Made by a program: the position numbers and the translations under genes
The notes under the pieces: generated by a model
Database searches by the model: none
Seen by the model: only the letters and a program-made list of their open reading frames with translations
Told to the model about the DNA's origin: nothing
Part shown: piece after piece, positions 31,398 through 40,087 of the stretch
Layout of the letters: each line of letters begins with the position of its first letter
Numbering within the stretch: the first letter of the stretch is position 1
Assembly: GCA_945893145.1 (NCBI GenBank)
Contig: CAMDDZ010000042.1
Span: 1-46,421, forward strand
Reading direction: 5' to 3'
DNA: 46,421 nucleotides
DNA from: Rhodoplanes serenus
Lineage (GTDB): Bacteria > Pseudomonadota > Alphaproteobacteria > Rhizobiales > Xanthobacteraceae

Positions 31398-31428
31398 CCC
31401 CGAATATCGCTGCGCTTATCCGGGCTAC
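31398..31428. repeat. dispersed repeat, degenerate copy in inverse orientation
   Basis: CCCGAATATCGCTGCGCTTA then TCCGGGCTAC. Together with the copy at 31259-31290 it frames a 110-bp stretch without a gene. Confidence 0.7.
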
Positions 31429-31475
31429 TTTCTGAGTGCCCACAGCGGCCGTCGTGAACCTCGCCGCTGCGAAAC

Positions 31476-31949
31476 TCAGCCGCGCCGCGCCGCCTTGATG
31501 GCGGCGACGTCGATCTTCTTCATGGTCATCATCGCCTCAAACGCCCGCTTGGCTTCGGCGCCGCCGGCCTGCATCGCCTCGGTCAGAACGCGCGGCGTGA
31601 TTTGCCAGGAGATGCCCCACTTGTCTTTGCACCAGCCGCATTCGCTCTCCTTGCCGCCATTGCCGACGATGGCGTTCCAGTAGCGATCGGTCTCGGCTTG
31701 ATCGTCCGTGGCGATCACGAACGAAAAGGCTTCGTTGTGTTTGAACATGGGGCCGCCGTTGAGGCCGATACAGGAGACGCCGGCAACCGTGAACTCGACG
31801 ACCAGCACGTCCCCCTGTTTGCCGGAGGGGTAGTCACCGGGCGCACGCCAGATGGTGCCCACCGAACTGTCGGGAAAGGTTGCGGCATAAAAGCGAGCCG
31901 CGGCCTCGGCGTCCTTATCGTACCAAACGCAAATCGTGTTCTTTGCCAT
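31476..31949 (-). CDS. VOC-superfamily protein (3-demethylubiquinone-9 3-methyltransferase-like, PF06983)
   Basis: A 157-residue protein: ICVWYDKDAEAAARFYAATF at the start, GDVLVVEFTVAGVSCIGLNG in the middle, and ECGWCKDKWGISWQITPRVL near the end, which together match the PhnB-like PF06983 group. Despite the family title, members lack a methyltransferase fold; their substrate is unknown. AAGGA lies before the ATG at 31949. It is a single-gene unit and is not closely similar to the VOC gene at 2352-2807. Confidence 0.92.
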   Translation of the reverse strand: MAKNTICVWYDKDAEAAARFYAATFPDSSVGTIWRAPGDYPSGKQGDVLVVEFTVAGVSCIGLNGGPMFKHNEAFSFVIATDDQAETDRYWNAIVGNGGKESECGWCKDKWGISWQITPRVLTEAMQAGGAEAKRAFEAMMTMKKIDVAAIKAARRG

Positions 31950-32044
31950 TTTGTGTCCTTTCGCTTTGAAGCAGGTCTTCGCGTTGAAGCAGGTCTTAGC
32001 CGTGCTCCGCTGCTTTAGAAATAGGGCGCCTGAACACCCTGTCC

Positions 32045-33121
32045 TCAGGTGTTCGCACCGTGGATCGCATCGATGAGCGCCGCCGTGACATCGGCCGTGC
32101 GGGCCTTGCCGCCCAGATCCGGAGTGTGAAAGCGCTTGTCTGCGGTCACGCGTTCGATGGCCTTCATCAGACGCCCGGCGCCGTCTTTCTCGCCCAGATG
32201 ATCGAGCATCATGACGGCCGACCAGAACGTGCCGATTGGATTGGCGACACCCTTGCCCATGATGTCGAAGGCCGAACCGTGGATCGGCTCAAACATCGAA
32301 GGAAAGGTCCGCTCCGGATTGAGGTTCGCGGTCGGCGCGATGCCGAGCGAACCGGCCAGCGCCGCCGCGAGATCGGACAGCACATCCGCATGCAGATTGG
32401 TCGCCACGACCGTATCGATGGTCTCCGGCCGCATCACCATGCGCATCGTCATGGCGTCGACCAGCATCTTGTCCCAGGTCACATCCTTGAACTCGGCGGC
32501 AATCTGGGTCGCGATCTCGTCCCACATCACCATGGCGTGGCGCTGCGCGTTTGATTTGGTGACGACCGTGAGGAATTTCCGCGGCCGGGACTGCGCCAGG
32601 CGGAACGCAAACCGCATGATCCGTTCGACTCCGGCGCGCGTGAACATCGCCACGTCGGTCGCGACCTCCAAAGGCGAACCTTGGTGCACCCTGCCGCCGA
32701 CACCGGAGTATTCGCCCTCGGAGTTCTCGCGCACGATCACCCAATCGAGTTCGGGGCCAGCCACATTGCGCAGCGGCGACGTGATCCCGGGTAGCACGCG
32801 CGTCGGACGCACGTTGGCGTATTGATCGAACGGCTGGCAGATCGCCAGCCGCAGGCCCCACAGCGTGATGTGGTCGGGAATGTCGGGATGCCCGGCCGAG
32901 CCGAACAGGATCGCATCGTGCTTGCGGATCAAATCGCGGCCATTCTCCGGCATCATGCGGCCGTGTTTCTTGTAGTACTCGCCGCCCCAGTCGAAGTGAT
33001 CGAACCGCAGTTCAAAACTGCCCTGGCGCTTGGCGAGCGCGGTGAGCGCCTCGATCCCGGCGGCGACGACTTCGGTGCCGATGCCGTCGCCTGGAATGGC
33101 AGCAATCGCGTAGGTTTTCAT
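32045..33121 (-). CDS. ttuC: tartrate dehydrogenase/decarboxylase-like (isocitrate/isopropylmalate dehydrogenase family)
   Basis: A 358-residue NAD-dependent beta-decarboxylating dehydrogenase. IAAIPGDGIGTEV is the family start; LLF-type loop ILFGSAGHPDIPDHITLWGL is the tartrate-dehydrogenase variant of the substrate loop; REN-SEGEYSGVGG, the catalytic Lys in TKSNAQRH and the metal Asp in VDAMTMRMV and HADVLSDLA follow. Likely substrates are L-tartrate, D-malate or similar. It lies alone; no LysR regulator or transporter adjoins. The ATG at 33121 is preceded by a weak AAATCCGG. Confidence 0.88.
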   Translation of the reverse strand: MKTYAIAAIPGDGIGTEVVAAGIEALTALAKRQGSFELRFDHFDWGGEYYKKHGRMMPENGRDLIRKHDAILFGSAGHPDIPDHITLWGLRLAICQPFDQYANVRPTRVLPGITSPLRNVAGPELDWVIVRENSEGEYSGVGGRVHQGSPLEVATDVAMFTRAGVERIMRFAFRLAQSRPRKFLTVVTKSNAQRHAMVMWDEIATQIAAEFKDVTWDKMLVDAMTMRMVMRPETIDTVVATNLHADVLSDLAAALAGSLGIAPTANLNPERTFPSMFEPIHGSAFDIMGKGVANPIGTFWSAVMMLDHLGEKDGAGRLMKAIERVTADKRFHTPDLGGKARTADVTAALIDAIHGANT

Positions 33122-33595
33122 TTCGGATTTCCGGATTTCGAATTGTGGCAACGCCGCTTTGCCACGCGGAGAGTTTCACCCATCGTCTCGGCAGAACGTT
33201 GGCGTCAGTGCCCGCTGAGCACCAGGATCTTGAAGGGTAGCAGTATCGCCTGGAGCCGCAGAATCAAGGCGTGGACGAGCCCCAGTGCATCCACAACGTG
33301 AAGCGCCACACGCCTCAGGGCCTTAGGACACCGCCAGCAGGATATCGCCTCAAGCGAGTGCGTTGGTAGGGGCTGAAACCAGTTTCGCTCATGCCGCATC
33401 GGATGCGAACCGATGGCCCGGGCCCTTTCGGAAGGGTCATCGATGCAGTTACATCCTTTGTTCTGGACGGATGGACCTGAAGCAGCGCACACTTTGTGAC
33501 GCTTCACGGCATTGCGACCAGTCAAGCATCGCGTGGACTTCAACGGGGTGCCTCAGGGCGTAGGCCGCTGAGGATCGAAGCCGAGGAGAAGCTTC
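33122..33595. other. 474-bp stretch without a supported gene
   Basis: Contains a short hairpin (GGCCCTTTCGGAAGGGTC near 33423) and a minus-strand frame (33205-33543) of 112 residues with a hydrophobic end, but no ribosome site, family or plausible composition supports it. The right end is the leader of the universal stress gene with GAGGAG before its ATG. No EcfG or clear Fnr/FixK box is visible. Confidence 0.5.
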
Positions 33596-34441
33596 ATGAG
33601 CGTGAAGACGATTCTGGTTCCGGCTGAACCGCGAATGGGCATGAGTGGCGCCTTGCAGACCGCTCTGCTGATCGCGCGCCGGTTCGACAGCTACATCGAG
33701 GGCTTTGCATTACGGTCGAGGATCAGCGAGTTCGTCGCCGTCGATATGGGCGGCAGCTTCCCGATTGATGCGCTGAACCGGGAAGGCACCGAGGAGGCGA
33801 AGAAGACGAAAGCCATGTTCGAATCCTTCATGCAGGAGAACGGCGTCCCGCGCTCCGGTCAGGCGACATCCGGCGTTTCATTCGGCTGGCTGGATGATGC
33901 CCCCGAGGGCGAGGGCACTGTCGGCAGCTACGGCCGGGTCTTCGACCTCATAGTTTTGAGCCGCCCGGATGCCAATTCGATGGCTATGCAAAGTCGGGCA
34001 CTCGAATCAGGCCTGTTCGAAAGCGGCCGGCCCATTCTGCTGTCGCCGCCCACGCCGCCAAAATCGATCGCGACCAACGTGCTGATCGCGTGGAACGGCA
34101 GCACCGAACAGACGCGAGCGATTGCATTGGCCATGCCGGTGCTACAGCAGGCCGAACGCGTGACGGTCTTGACGATCCCGGGCGGGGCGGGCGTTCCCGG
34201 GCCATCGGGCGAACAGGTAAACCGATCCCTGCAACGTAACGGCATCCCTGCGACCGTGCTCACGGTCGAGCTGGAAGGCCGATCGACAGGCGAGACGATC
34301 TTGGCGGCGTGCGCATCGCAGGGTTGCGACCTTCTGATCAAGGGAGCCTACACACAAAGCCGGCTCCGGCAGCTGATCTTCGGAGGAGCGACCCGCCATA
34401 TTCTTGCCCATGCGGCGTTGCCTGTGCTCATGGCGCACTGA
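33596..34441 (+). CDS. tandem universal stress protein (UspA family)
   Basis: A 281-residue protein of two Usp units. The first (1-140) is degenerate but keeps KTILVPAEPRMG and FDLIVLSRPD. The second (about 150-281) keeps NVLIAWNGSTEQTRAIALAM and the ATP-binding tail LLIKGAYTQSRLRQLIFGGA followed by TRHILAHAALPVLMAH, i.e. the G-2x-G-9x-G(S/T) pattern in a partial form. Such proteins are induced under oxygen limitation and nutrient stress. GAGGAGAAG precedes the ATG at 33596. It converges with the transpeptidase gene. Confidence 0.92.
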   Translation: MSVKTILVPAEPRMGMSGALQTALLIARRFDSYIEGFALRSRISEFVAVDMGGSFPIDALNREGTEEAKKTKAMFESFMQENGVPRSGQATSGVSFGWLDDAPEGEGTVGSYGRVFDLIVLSRPDANSMAMQSRALESGLFESGRPILLSPPTPPKSIATNVLIAWNGSTEQTRAIALAMPVLQQAERVTVLTIPGGAGVPGPSGEQVNRSLQRNGIPATVLTVELEGRSTGETILAACASQGCDLLIKGAYTQSRLRQLIFGGATRHILAHAALPVLMAH

Positions 34442-34466
34442 GCAGACGTACCGCTCTCGACCACCG

Positions 34467-35552
34467 TCAGTCCGGTCGAGCACTTGTGCGGTCAAGCACC
34501 TGCATCCGCTGGTGCGCAGCCATCAGCAGCTCGACCGGGTGTTGGGCGAGATCGAGACCCAGCTTTTTTGAAAACGTCACTCGGTCCGGAAACTGTGCGA
34601 GGAACGTCTTGTTCATACCGCCGTCCAGTTCGCTGTAAGTCGGGGCGGCCGGCACGTTGTCTTCAAGCAATCGCGCGTATTCGAGATCGTCGGCGCGTTG
34701 CTTCTCGGCCGCCGGCCGCGCGATTTTCGGATCCACCACAAAGGCAGGGCATTTGCCGGTGGGATTGAACGCCAGAGGTTTCCGCGCATTCGGCGGAGAT
34801 TGCGCGTCGAACACATAGCGGCGATCGCACACGTCCACCTTGGGTTCGAGCTGTGTCGCCTCGAAGTGATCGTTGCCGATCTTGAGCATCTTCCAGAACG
34901 CCAGGTTCGAATTGTTGCGATGCCGCGCCAGGTTGGCGGGCGTCATGCGGAACGGATAGGACTGCACCTGGAATGACGATTGGCCGCCCTGGAATGCTTC
35001 TCGCGCCAGCGAATAGACCTCGCTGATCTGTCCGTCGGTCATGGCATAGCAACCGACCGACCAGCAGTCGCCGTGGATCATGATCAGGCTGCCGTCGCGG
35101 TTGTTGGCTTTGTCGAATCTGTTGGGGTAGCCGACGTTCATCGCCAGATAGTAGTTGGAGTTGGGATTCATCGCCTCGGGCGTCACTCGATAGAACCCCT
35201 CTGGAGTCTGACGGTCTCCCTCCAGCAGCTTCGGCCCGAGATCGCCCGACCATCGGCAAATCGGATAGGTCTTGAGGAGCTCAAAACGGCCGGTGGTGTC
35301 CTGTTTCCAGACTTCGAGCTCCGCCTCTTCCTTGAAAATGCGCACCAGGATCGGCGATTGGACCGGCATCTTCTTTTGTTGAAGCAGCGCGAGCAGATCG
35401 GGCGGCAGTTTCTTGGTCGCCTTTGCTGGCAATTTGGCCGGCATTTTTTTGCTGGTTTCGCCAAAGGACGCGACCGGCCATGCGACCGGCGTCAGCGCCG
35501 CGGCCAAAGCCGCGGTCAGCACAAGCGCACGCAGTGCCGCGATGCCGATCAT
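34467..35552 (-). CDS. L,D-transpeptidase (YkuD domain), periplasmic
   Basis: A 361-residue protein with a signal peptide (LRALVLTAALAAALTPVAW) and a Lys/Pro-rich spacer. The YkuD domain has the catalytic HGDCWSVGCYAM (Cys in SVGC) and upstream LMIxHG-like LIMIHGD. It therefore should crosslink peptidoglycan 3-3 or attach proteins to it. The 130-residue C-terminal extension (DVCDRRYVFDAQ onward) has two extra Cys residues and matches the YafK-like subgroup. The start at 35552 is chosen for the signal peptide. The gene is transcribed toward the universal stress gene. Confidence 0.92.
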   Translation of the reverse strand: MIGIAALRALVLTAALAAALTPVAWPVASFGETSKKMPAKLPAKATKKLPPDLLALLQQKKMPVQSPILVRIFKEEAELEVWKQDTTGRFELLKTYPICRWSGDLGPKLLEGDRQTPEGFYRVTPEAMNPNSNYYLAMNVGYPNRFDKANNRDGSLIMIHGDCWSVGCYAMTDGQISEVYSLAREAFQGGQSSFQVQSYPFRMTPANLARHRNNSNLAFWKMLKIGNDHFEATQLEPKVDVCDRRYVFDAQSPPNARKPLAFNPTGKCPAFVVDPKIARPAAEKQRADDLEYARLLEDNVPAAPTYSELDGGMNKTFLAQFPDRVTFSKKLGLDLAQHPVELLMAAHQRMQVLDRTSARPD

Positions 35553-35708
35553 TGCTGTGCCCCCGAAACCCTCCCGATCTGAATGCCTGCAGTCGGTGGC
35601 TTTCCTAGGGCAACCCAAAGCAGGGTGCCTCATGATGCCCGGATACGCTGACAAACGCAGTGCAGGGCTCGCCTTGCTCTCGGCCGCCCGGCGGCGCTAC
35701 GTTGGCGC

Positions 35709-36695
35709 ATGGCTGAAAACATCGCGCCGCCCACCATTGCCGACGTCGACGCCGCCGCGGCAACAATCAAAGGCGTGGCGCTGCGCACCCCGCTGGTGAA
35801 TTCGCCGGTGCTCGATGCGCGGCTCGGCGCGCGGGTGTTTCTCAAGGCCGAGACGCTGCAGCGCACCGGCTCGTTCAAGTTTCGCGGCGCCTATAACAAG
35901 ATTTCGTCGATCCCGCCGGAGCGGCGCGCCGCGGGTGTCGTCGCCTATTCGTCCGGCAATCACGCGCAGGGCGTGGCGCATGCGGCGCAGCTCGCCAACA
36001 TGCCGGCCGTGATCGTGATGCCGTCGGACGCGCCAAAGGCCAAGCGCGAGCGCACCGCGGCGCTCGGCGCCGAGGTCGTGCTTTATGATCGCGACACCGA
36101 AGATCGCGCCGCGATTGCGCGCGAGATCGCGGCGAAACGCGGCGCCGTTCTGGTGCCGCCGTTCGACGATCCGTTCGTGATCGCCGGGCAGGGGACGATC
36201 GGCCGCGAGATCTGCGAGGATTTGGAGTCGCAAGGGCTCAAGCCCGACATCGCGGTGGTCGGCGCTTCGGGCGGCGGGCTGATCGCCGGCATTGCGCTCG
36301 CCATCAAGGCGCGCGCGCCGGGGGCGAAGATTTACTCCGCGGAGCCCGAGGGCTTCGACGACACGGCGCGCTCGTTTAAGAGCGGCCAGCGCGAGACCAA
36401 CGCGCGCATGAGCGGCACGATTTGCGATGCGCTGATGACCAGCACTCCGGGCGTCATCACCTGGGAGATCAACCGCAAGCTGGTCGGCGAGGGCGTTTCG
36501 GCGAGCGACGCCGAAGTGGGCCGCGCGGTGGCGTTTGCGTTCCGCGAGCTCAAGCTCGTGGTGGAGCCCGGCGGCGCCATTGGGCTCGCGGCGCTGCTGG
36601 CGGGCAAGCTCGACATCAAGGGCAAGATCGTGGTCGCGGTACTGTCCGGCGGCAACGTCGATGCCGAGATGTTCCACCGCCTGATCGCGGCGTAG
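35709..36695 (+). CDS. threonine/serine dehydratase (PLP-dependent)
   Basis: A 328-residue fold-type II PLP enzyme. The Schiff-base Lys57 is in RTGSFKFRGAYN, the substrate loop in AYSSGNHAQGVA, the phosphate-binding glycine loop in VGASGGGLIAG, and the C-terminal VAVLSGGNVD. There is no ACT-like regulatory domain, so it is of the catabolic (TdcB-like) or serine racemase-like type rather than the biosynthetic IlvA. It lies alone and is followed by a long dispersed repeat. Confidence 0.93.
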   Translation: MAENIAPPTIADVDAAAATIKGVALRTPLVNSPVLDARLGARVFLKAETLQRTGSFKFRGAYNKISSIPPERRAAGVVAYSSGNHAQGVAHAAQLANMPAVIVMPSDAPKAKRERTAALGAEVVLYDRDTEDRAAIAREIAAKRGAVLVPPFDDPFVIAGQGTIGREICEDLESQGLKPDIAVVGASGGGLIAGIALAIKARAPGAKIYSAEPEGFDDTARSFKSGQRETNARMSGTICDALMTSTPGVITWEINRKLVGEGVSASDAEVGRAVAFAFRELKLVVEPGGAIGLAALLAGKLDIKGKIVVAVLSGGNVDAEMFHRLIAA

Positions 36696-36731
36696 GGGCG
36701 GGCAGTCTTTATATACACGCGCTTGTCTTTA

Positions 36732-36897
36732 CCTCTCTCCGCTTGCGGGGAGAGGTCGGCGCGCCGGAAATGGTTCACGCGAGACTTCGGCGGGTACTGG
36801 CGCGCCGGGTGAGGGGGTCTCGCGGCGAACCTGAGCGCTCAGAATCGTGGCGGCGCCCCCTCACCCCAACCCTCTCCCCGCAAGCGGGGAGAGGGAG
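36732..36897. repeat. 165-bp dispersed repeat (TCTCCCCGC type), copy 1
   Basis: Outer arms CCTCTCTCCGCTTGCGGGGA and GGGGAGAGG close a block containing TCGGCGCGCCGGAAATGGTT, GGGTGAGGGGGTCTCGCGGC and CCTGAGCGCTCAGAATCGTGG. A near-identical copy lies at 42687-42851. It fills most of the gene-free 36695-37058 interval. Confidence 0.85.
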
Positions 36898-37057
36898 CGC
36901 GCTGTCGCTTGGACAACCGCACAAGCCATCACCGAGTTGCCGCATTTGCGGATCACAGCCGAAACGGCCGGTGGATAGCCGGGGCATCGCCCCGCTTTGG
37001 CTGGATTGCCGGGTCGCGATCGGGCAGATTCCCGGGTTGTTCTGTGGCGGTTTGTGC

Positions 37058-38950
37058 ATGTCCAACGAGCCCTTGTCCCATCCCAAGGTGGCTTTGCCTG
37101 CGGCGGATTTCGCGCCGCGGGGGAGCGACCATGACGCTGAGGCGCCCGACGCCGGGCGGATGATCGCGGCGGTCGAGCGGATGGGGGCGGCTGCGCATTA
37201 CACCAGCGTGGCGCTGCCGGAATCCATGTTCCCGGGCTCGGTGTTCGCTGACGCGCCGTCTGAGGTCGTAACGCCCGAATCTGCACAGCGAGTGCCCGCC
37301 ACGCCCGAAGCGGCGTTGCCCAAAGCAGCGTTGCCCGAAGCCGCACCGCTCGAATCGACGCCACCAGAGTCCGGGCGGGTCGTGTCCGGGCTGGTCGAGT
37401 CCTCGCCGCTGGAGTCCGTGCTGCCCGAATTCGCGCTGATCGAGCCCGCACGGCCCAAATCCGTTCTGCCGGAAGCCGCTGTGCCTTCTGCCGCAATCGA
37501 AAGCGCGCCCGTCAGCGCAGCGCCATCGGCTGCGGCCCCGCCAGAGCAAAATCAAAAGCCTGCCGCCGCGGCTCCCGCCGCCCAAGCGGCTCCTGCCGCC
37601 GCAGCGGTTCCTGCCGAAGCCAAGCCGGCCGAGCCAGCGCCCGCTTTGACGCAGCCGGCCCCAACCGACGAGCCCGCCGATCCCGATCGGGAGCGCGTGC
37701 CGACCGTCTCGGGCGTGGTGTCGCGGCTTGGTCGCGTCGGAAAATTCCTGGCGGCGCTCTCCGACAAGCCCGAGCCGCCGCGCGCGCGCGCCGGCTCGCC
37801 AAGCTTCACCATGCTGGAGCGCTTGGTCGGCGAGCTCGCCGCCGCGTCGGTGGCTGCTCCCGCGCCCGCCGCTGCGCCGGTGCCGCCGCCGCCGGCCGCT
37901 CTGGTGGAAGAGCCGCTCGCGCCGGCCGAGCCTGCGAAACCTGCCACCGCGAAGGTGGAGAATCCGGAGCCGGCGCCTGCGCCAACGGAGCCGCTGTCTG
38001 TCGAGCCGATGGTCGCCGCCGCAGCGCCGGCGCCGATCGAGCCCGCGTCATTCGACGTTGCGGCGCTGCCGCCGCCGGTCGAGGTAGCCGCGACGCCGCC
38101 GCCCGCGCCGGATGTGCTGGTGCCCGAGCAGGATCTGCTGTCGAGCTTTGCCCGGATGGACTCGGTGCCGTTCCTGCCGCCGGAAGTCGGCAAGGCGGTG
38201 ATTTTCGAGCCAAAAGTTTCCGAGGCGAAAGTTTCCGAGCCGCAAATTCTTGAGGCCAAAGTTTCCGAGCCCGAGCTTCTGGCGCCAAAACTTTTCGAGC
38301 CGGTGGTTTCCGAACCCGAGCAGCCCTACGAGGCCGAATGGGGCGGCATCGAGCCGTTCCGCGCGCCGGTCTCCGAGGCCGAGCAGACCGACCAGGACCT
38401 CGCCACCGCGGCCGGATTGGATGCCGCCGATCCGCATTCCGCCGCGGCGCTCGACGCCGCCGCAGCGCTTGCGGACGCGCGCGGCTCTGCCGGGTTTTTG
38501 GCCGAGCCGACGCTGGTGATGGTCGAAACCTCGGCGGTGTCGGTCGTCACCGTGCGGGCGCCGCCGCCTCCGCCGCCGCCGAAACCCAAGCCTGCAGCAA
38601 CGCCGGCAGCAAAGCCCGCGCCGGATGCCGCGAAAGCATCAGCGCTCGATCACGACCCGGCCGAATTCCTGCTGGAGCCCACGCCGGGCCAAGGCTTGTC
38701 TTCTGAAGGTGCGTCATCCGGCATGCCGGACAATTCGCTGTCGGGCCAAATGCCGGGACAAGTGTTCACGCAGCCGATGACGCCGCCGTTGCGCGCCGCT
38801 CCGGTTTCGGCCGCGACCGCTGCGTCCGTCGCCGCAGCGCCCCCTCGGCCCAAGATCAAGCCGGTGCCGCTCGCGCCCGCCGTTGCCGCCGATCCGCTCG
38901 CGCCGATCAAGGCCATGAGCGACGAAGAAAAGATCGCGCTGTTTAGTTGA
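37058..38950 (+). CDS. 630-residue Pro/Ala/Glu-rich low-complexity protein
   Basis: An unrecognised protein dominated by P, A, E and V. Residues about 70-160 are irregular repeats of the kind (L)PE(A/S)(A/V). Residues about 225-265 form the only ordered-looking segment before the end (RVPTVSGVVSRLGRVGKFLA and SFTMLERLVGELAA). Around 390-425 there is a second repeat of 'SE(P/A)K(V/I)' with a 15-base period. The C-terminus DPLAPIKAMSDEEKIALFS is sharply different and could be a binding peptide. There is no signal peptide or membrane helix. The reading frame further upstream belongs to the repeat and the dehydratase shadow. Confidence 0.75.
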   Translation: MSNEPLSHPKVALPAADFAPRGSDHDAEAPDAGRMIAAVERMGAAAHYTSVALPESMFPGSVFADAPSEVVTPESAQRVPATPEAALPKAALPEAAPLESTPPESGRVVSGLVESSPLESVLPEFALIEPARPKSVLPEAAVPSAAIESAPVSAAPSAAAPPEQNQKPAAAAPAAQAAPAAAAVPAEAKPAEPAPALTQPAPTDEPADPDRERVPTVSGVVSRLGRVGKFLAALSDKPEPPRARAGSPSFTMLERLVGELAAASVAAPAPAAAPVPPPPAALVEEPLAPAEPAKPATAKVENPEPAPAPTEPLSVEPMVAAAAPAPIEPASFDVAALPPPVEVAATPPPAPDVLVPEQDLLSSFARMDSVPFLPPEVGKAVIFEPKVSEAKVSEPQILEAKVSEPELLAPKLFEPVVSEPEQPYEAEWGGIEPFRAPVSEAEQTDQDLATAAGLDAADPHSAAALDAAAALADARGSAGFLAEPTLVMVETSAVSVVTVRAPPPPPPPKPKPAATPAAKPAPDAAKASALDHDPAEFLLEPTPGQGLSSEGASSGMPDNSLSGQMPGQVFTQPMTPPLRAAPVSAATAASVAAAPPRPKIKPVPLAPAVAADPLAPIKAMSDEEKIALFS

Positions 38951-39002
38951 GCGCGGGTGCGTGTGCTTGCGCTGAACGCGTTTACAGATTCATCCACCCG
39001 TT

Positions 39003-39080
39003 CGTCCCCGCTAAAGCGGGGATCCAGGAGTCACATACACGGAGTCTGCCGCTCTGGGTTCCCGCTTGCGCGGGAACGAA
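39003..39080. repeat. dispersed repeat (CCCGC...GCGGG inverted pair)
   Basis: CGTCCCCGCTAAAGCGGGGA then, 40 bp on, GGTTCCCGCTTGCGCGGGAA. Both halves are short hairpins of similar sequence, a known style of rhizobial palindromic repeat, placed after the low-complexity gene. Confidence 0.65.
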
Positions 39081-39164
39081 CGGCGGAGAGCGATGCGTGT
39101 GTGATGAAGCGGAGAGTTAGGCGCGTGTGATTGAGCACAACAGCCTCGCGCCCGCTCGCCCATC

Positions 39165-39497
39165 TCACTCCGCCGCGACCGGCCACGCCATGCTGCTGGT
39201 GCCGAGCACCGCATGCAGCCAGGTCACCGTGTCGTAATCGCGCTCGCGCTGCTCGTTGACGATGCGACAGGCGACGTCGCCGGCGATGTCCTCGGTGATG
39301 TCGGTGCAGGACTCGCCCGGCACGCACTCATAAATCCGCTCGACCCCCGGGATCAGGCCCTGCACGATCTCGTCGGTGACCTCGCGGCGCGACTGCTTGT
39401 TGAGCGAGCGGTCGGCGGTGCCGGTGCTGCGGCCCAAGGTGCGATCGCGGTAGTCGTAGGTGACGAGATAAAGAGGGCAGGGCAATGGGCGATCCAT
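39165..39497 (-). CDS. hypothetical protein at the edge of the phage-like region
   Basis: A 110-residue soluble protein (PLYLVTYDYRDRTLGRSTGT, then GVERIYECVPGESCTDITED). It has no recognised family. TCCGGAG precedes the ATG at 39497. Its upstream region has a 14-base dyad at 39534-39576 and a perfect ATAAGG/CCTTAT dyad at 39629-39644, so it may be under repressor control. Confidence 0.6.
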   Translation of the reverse strand: MDRPLPCPLYLVTYDYRDRTLGRSTGTADRSLNKQSRREVTDEIVQGLIPGVERIYECVPGESCTDITEDIAGDVACRIVNEQRERDYDTVTWLHAVLGTSSMAWPVAAE

Positions 39498-39533
39498 GGC
39501 GCGCTCCGGAGGCGAGGCCCTAAGATAAGTAGG

Positions 39534-39576
39534 AAAACTTCGACTTTCAATCGGACGGCAGGAAAAGTCGAGTTTT
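39534..39576. promoter_or_regulatory. inverted repeat upstream of the 39165-39497 gene
   Basis: AAAACTTCGACTTT (39534-39547) and AAAAGTCGAGTTTT (39563-39576) are inverse with one shift. It lies 37 bp upstream of the start and in the AT-richest part of the interval. Confidence 0.4.
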
Positions 39577-39628
39577 GTCCCCGCAATCAAACCGTCCGCG
39601 TCCGATCGCCGGATTCGAGCGTCGTCTC

Positions 39629-39644
39629 ATAAGGCAAACCTTAT
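39629..39644. promoter_or_regulatory. perfect ATAAGG-CAAA-CCTTAT dyad
   Basis: A 6-4-6 perfect palindrome. It may be an operator, but could be chance; no gene on the right side starts here. Confidence 0.3.
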
Positions 39645-39715
39645 AAAGCCGGGGATGGCCGATAACCTATGTCTTATAGATTTCGTAAATCTCGACTGCG
39701 GGCATGGCCTTCCCC

Positions 39716-39832
39716 CGCCTCATCCTGAGGAGCGCTCGCGAAGCTTGCGCGTCTCGAAGGATGGAGGCGGCCCTCGATGGTTCGAGACGCCGCCTTCGCT
39801 CCGCTTCGGCGGGCTCCTCACCATGAGGGCCG
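39716..39832. repeat. dispersed repeat (CTCATCCTGAGGAGC type)
   Basis: Arms CCTCATCCTGAGGAGCGC and GGGCTCCTCACCATGAGGGC, with GCGTCTCGAAGGAT/TTCGAGACGCC inside. Related to 21938-22110 and 46084-46195. Confidence 0.75.
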
Positions 39833-39885
39833 GGAGGGGCCGTGCCGGGGATGTCTGCTCGCGCGCGGCGCGCGCCTCGCCCGCC

Positions 39886-40068
39886 TCATTCGCTGCGCGA
39901 ACGTTCCGCGCGGCGGCGCTCGGCCAAATCCTTGAGCGATTGCGGCTCCGGCTGGCCGTCGATGTCTTGCGGCGGCGGATAAAACGTGCCGCCGCGCAGT
40001 TTTCGATAAACCGCGATGGCGACACAGATGGCAAGAAGAACGAGAATGCCAATAATCAATTTGAGCAT
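39886..40068 (-). CDS. small membrane-anchored hypothetical protein
   Basis: A 60-residue protein with one N-terminal helix (LKLIIGILVLLAICVAIAVY) and a charged tail (DLAERRRAERSRSE). AGGAGATCG lies before the ATG at 40068. It starts 20 bp after the repressor gene on the same strand and could be co-transcribed with it. Function unknown. Confidence 0.65.
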   Translation of the reverse strand: MLKLIIGILVLLAICVAIAVYRKLRGGTFYPPPQDIDGQPEPQSLKDLAERRRAERSRSE

Positions 40069-40087
40069 GATCCAACGATCTCCTTTC

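Noticed and set aside
33205..33543. 112-residue minus-strand frame
   Set aside because: No ribosome site, no family, composition unlike real genes nearby; kept only as a remark on the gap.
34456..34480. Hairpin CTCGACC...GGTCGAG as terminator between the Usp and transpeptidase genes
   Set aside because: No T run on either strand and it overlaps the transpeptidase coding end.
36733..36900. Small gene encoding RRPLTPTLSPQAGRGR
   Set aside because: This peptide is the translation of a dispersed repeat and occurs again at 42687-42851.
36422..37057. Upstream extension of the low-complexity protein
   Set aside because: It would run through the dehydratase gene in another frame and the 165-bp repeat; the ATG at 37058 starts the coherent part.
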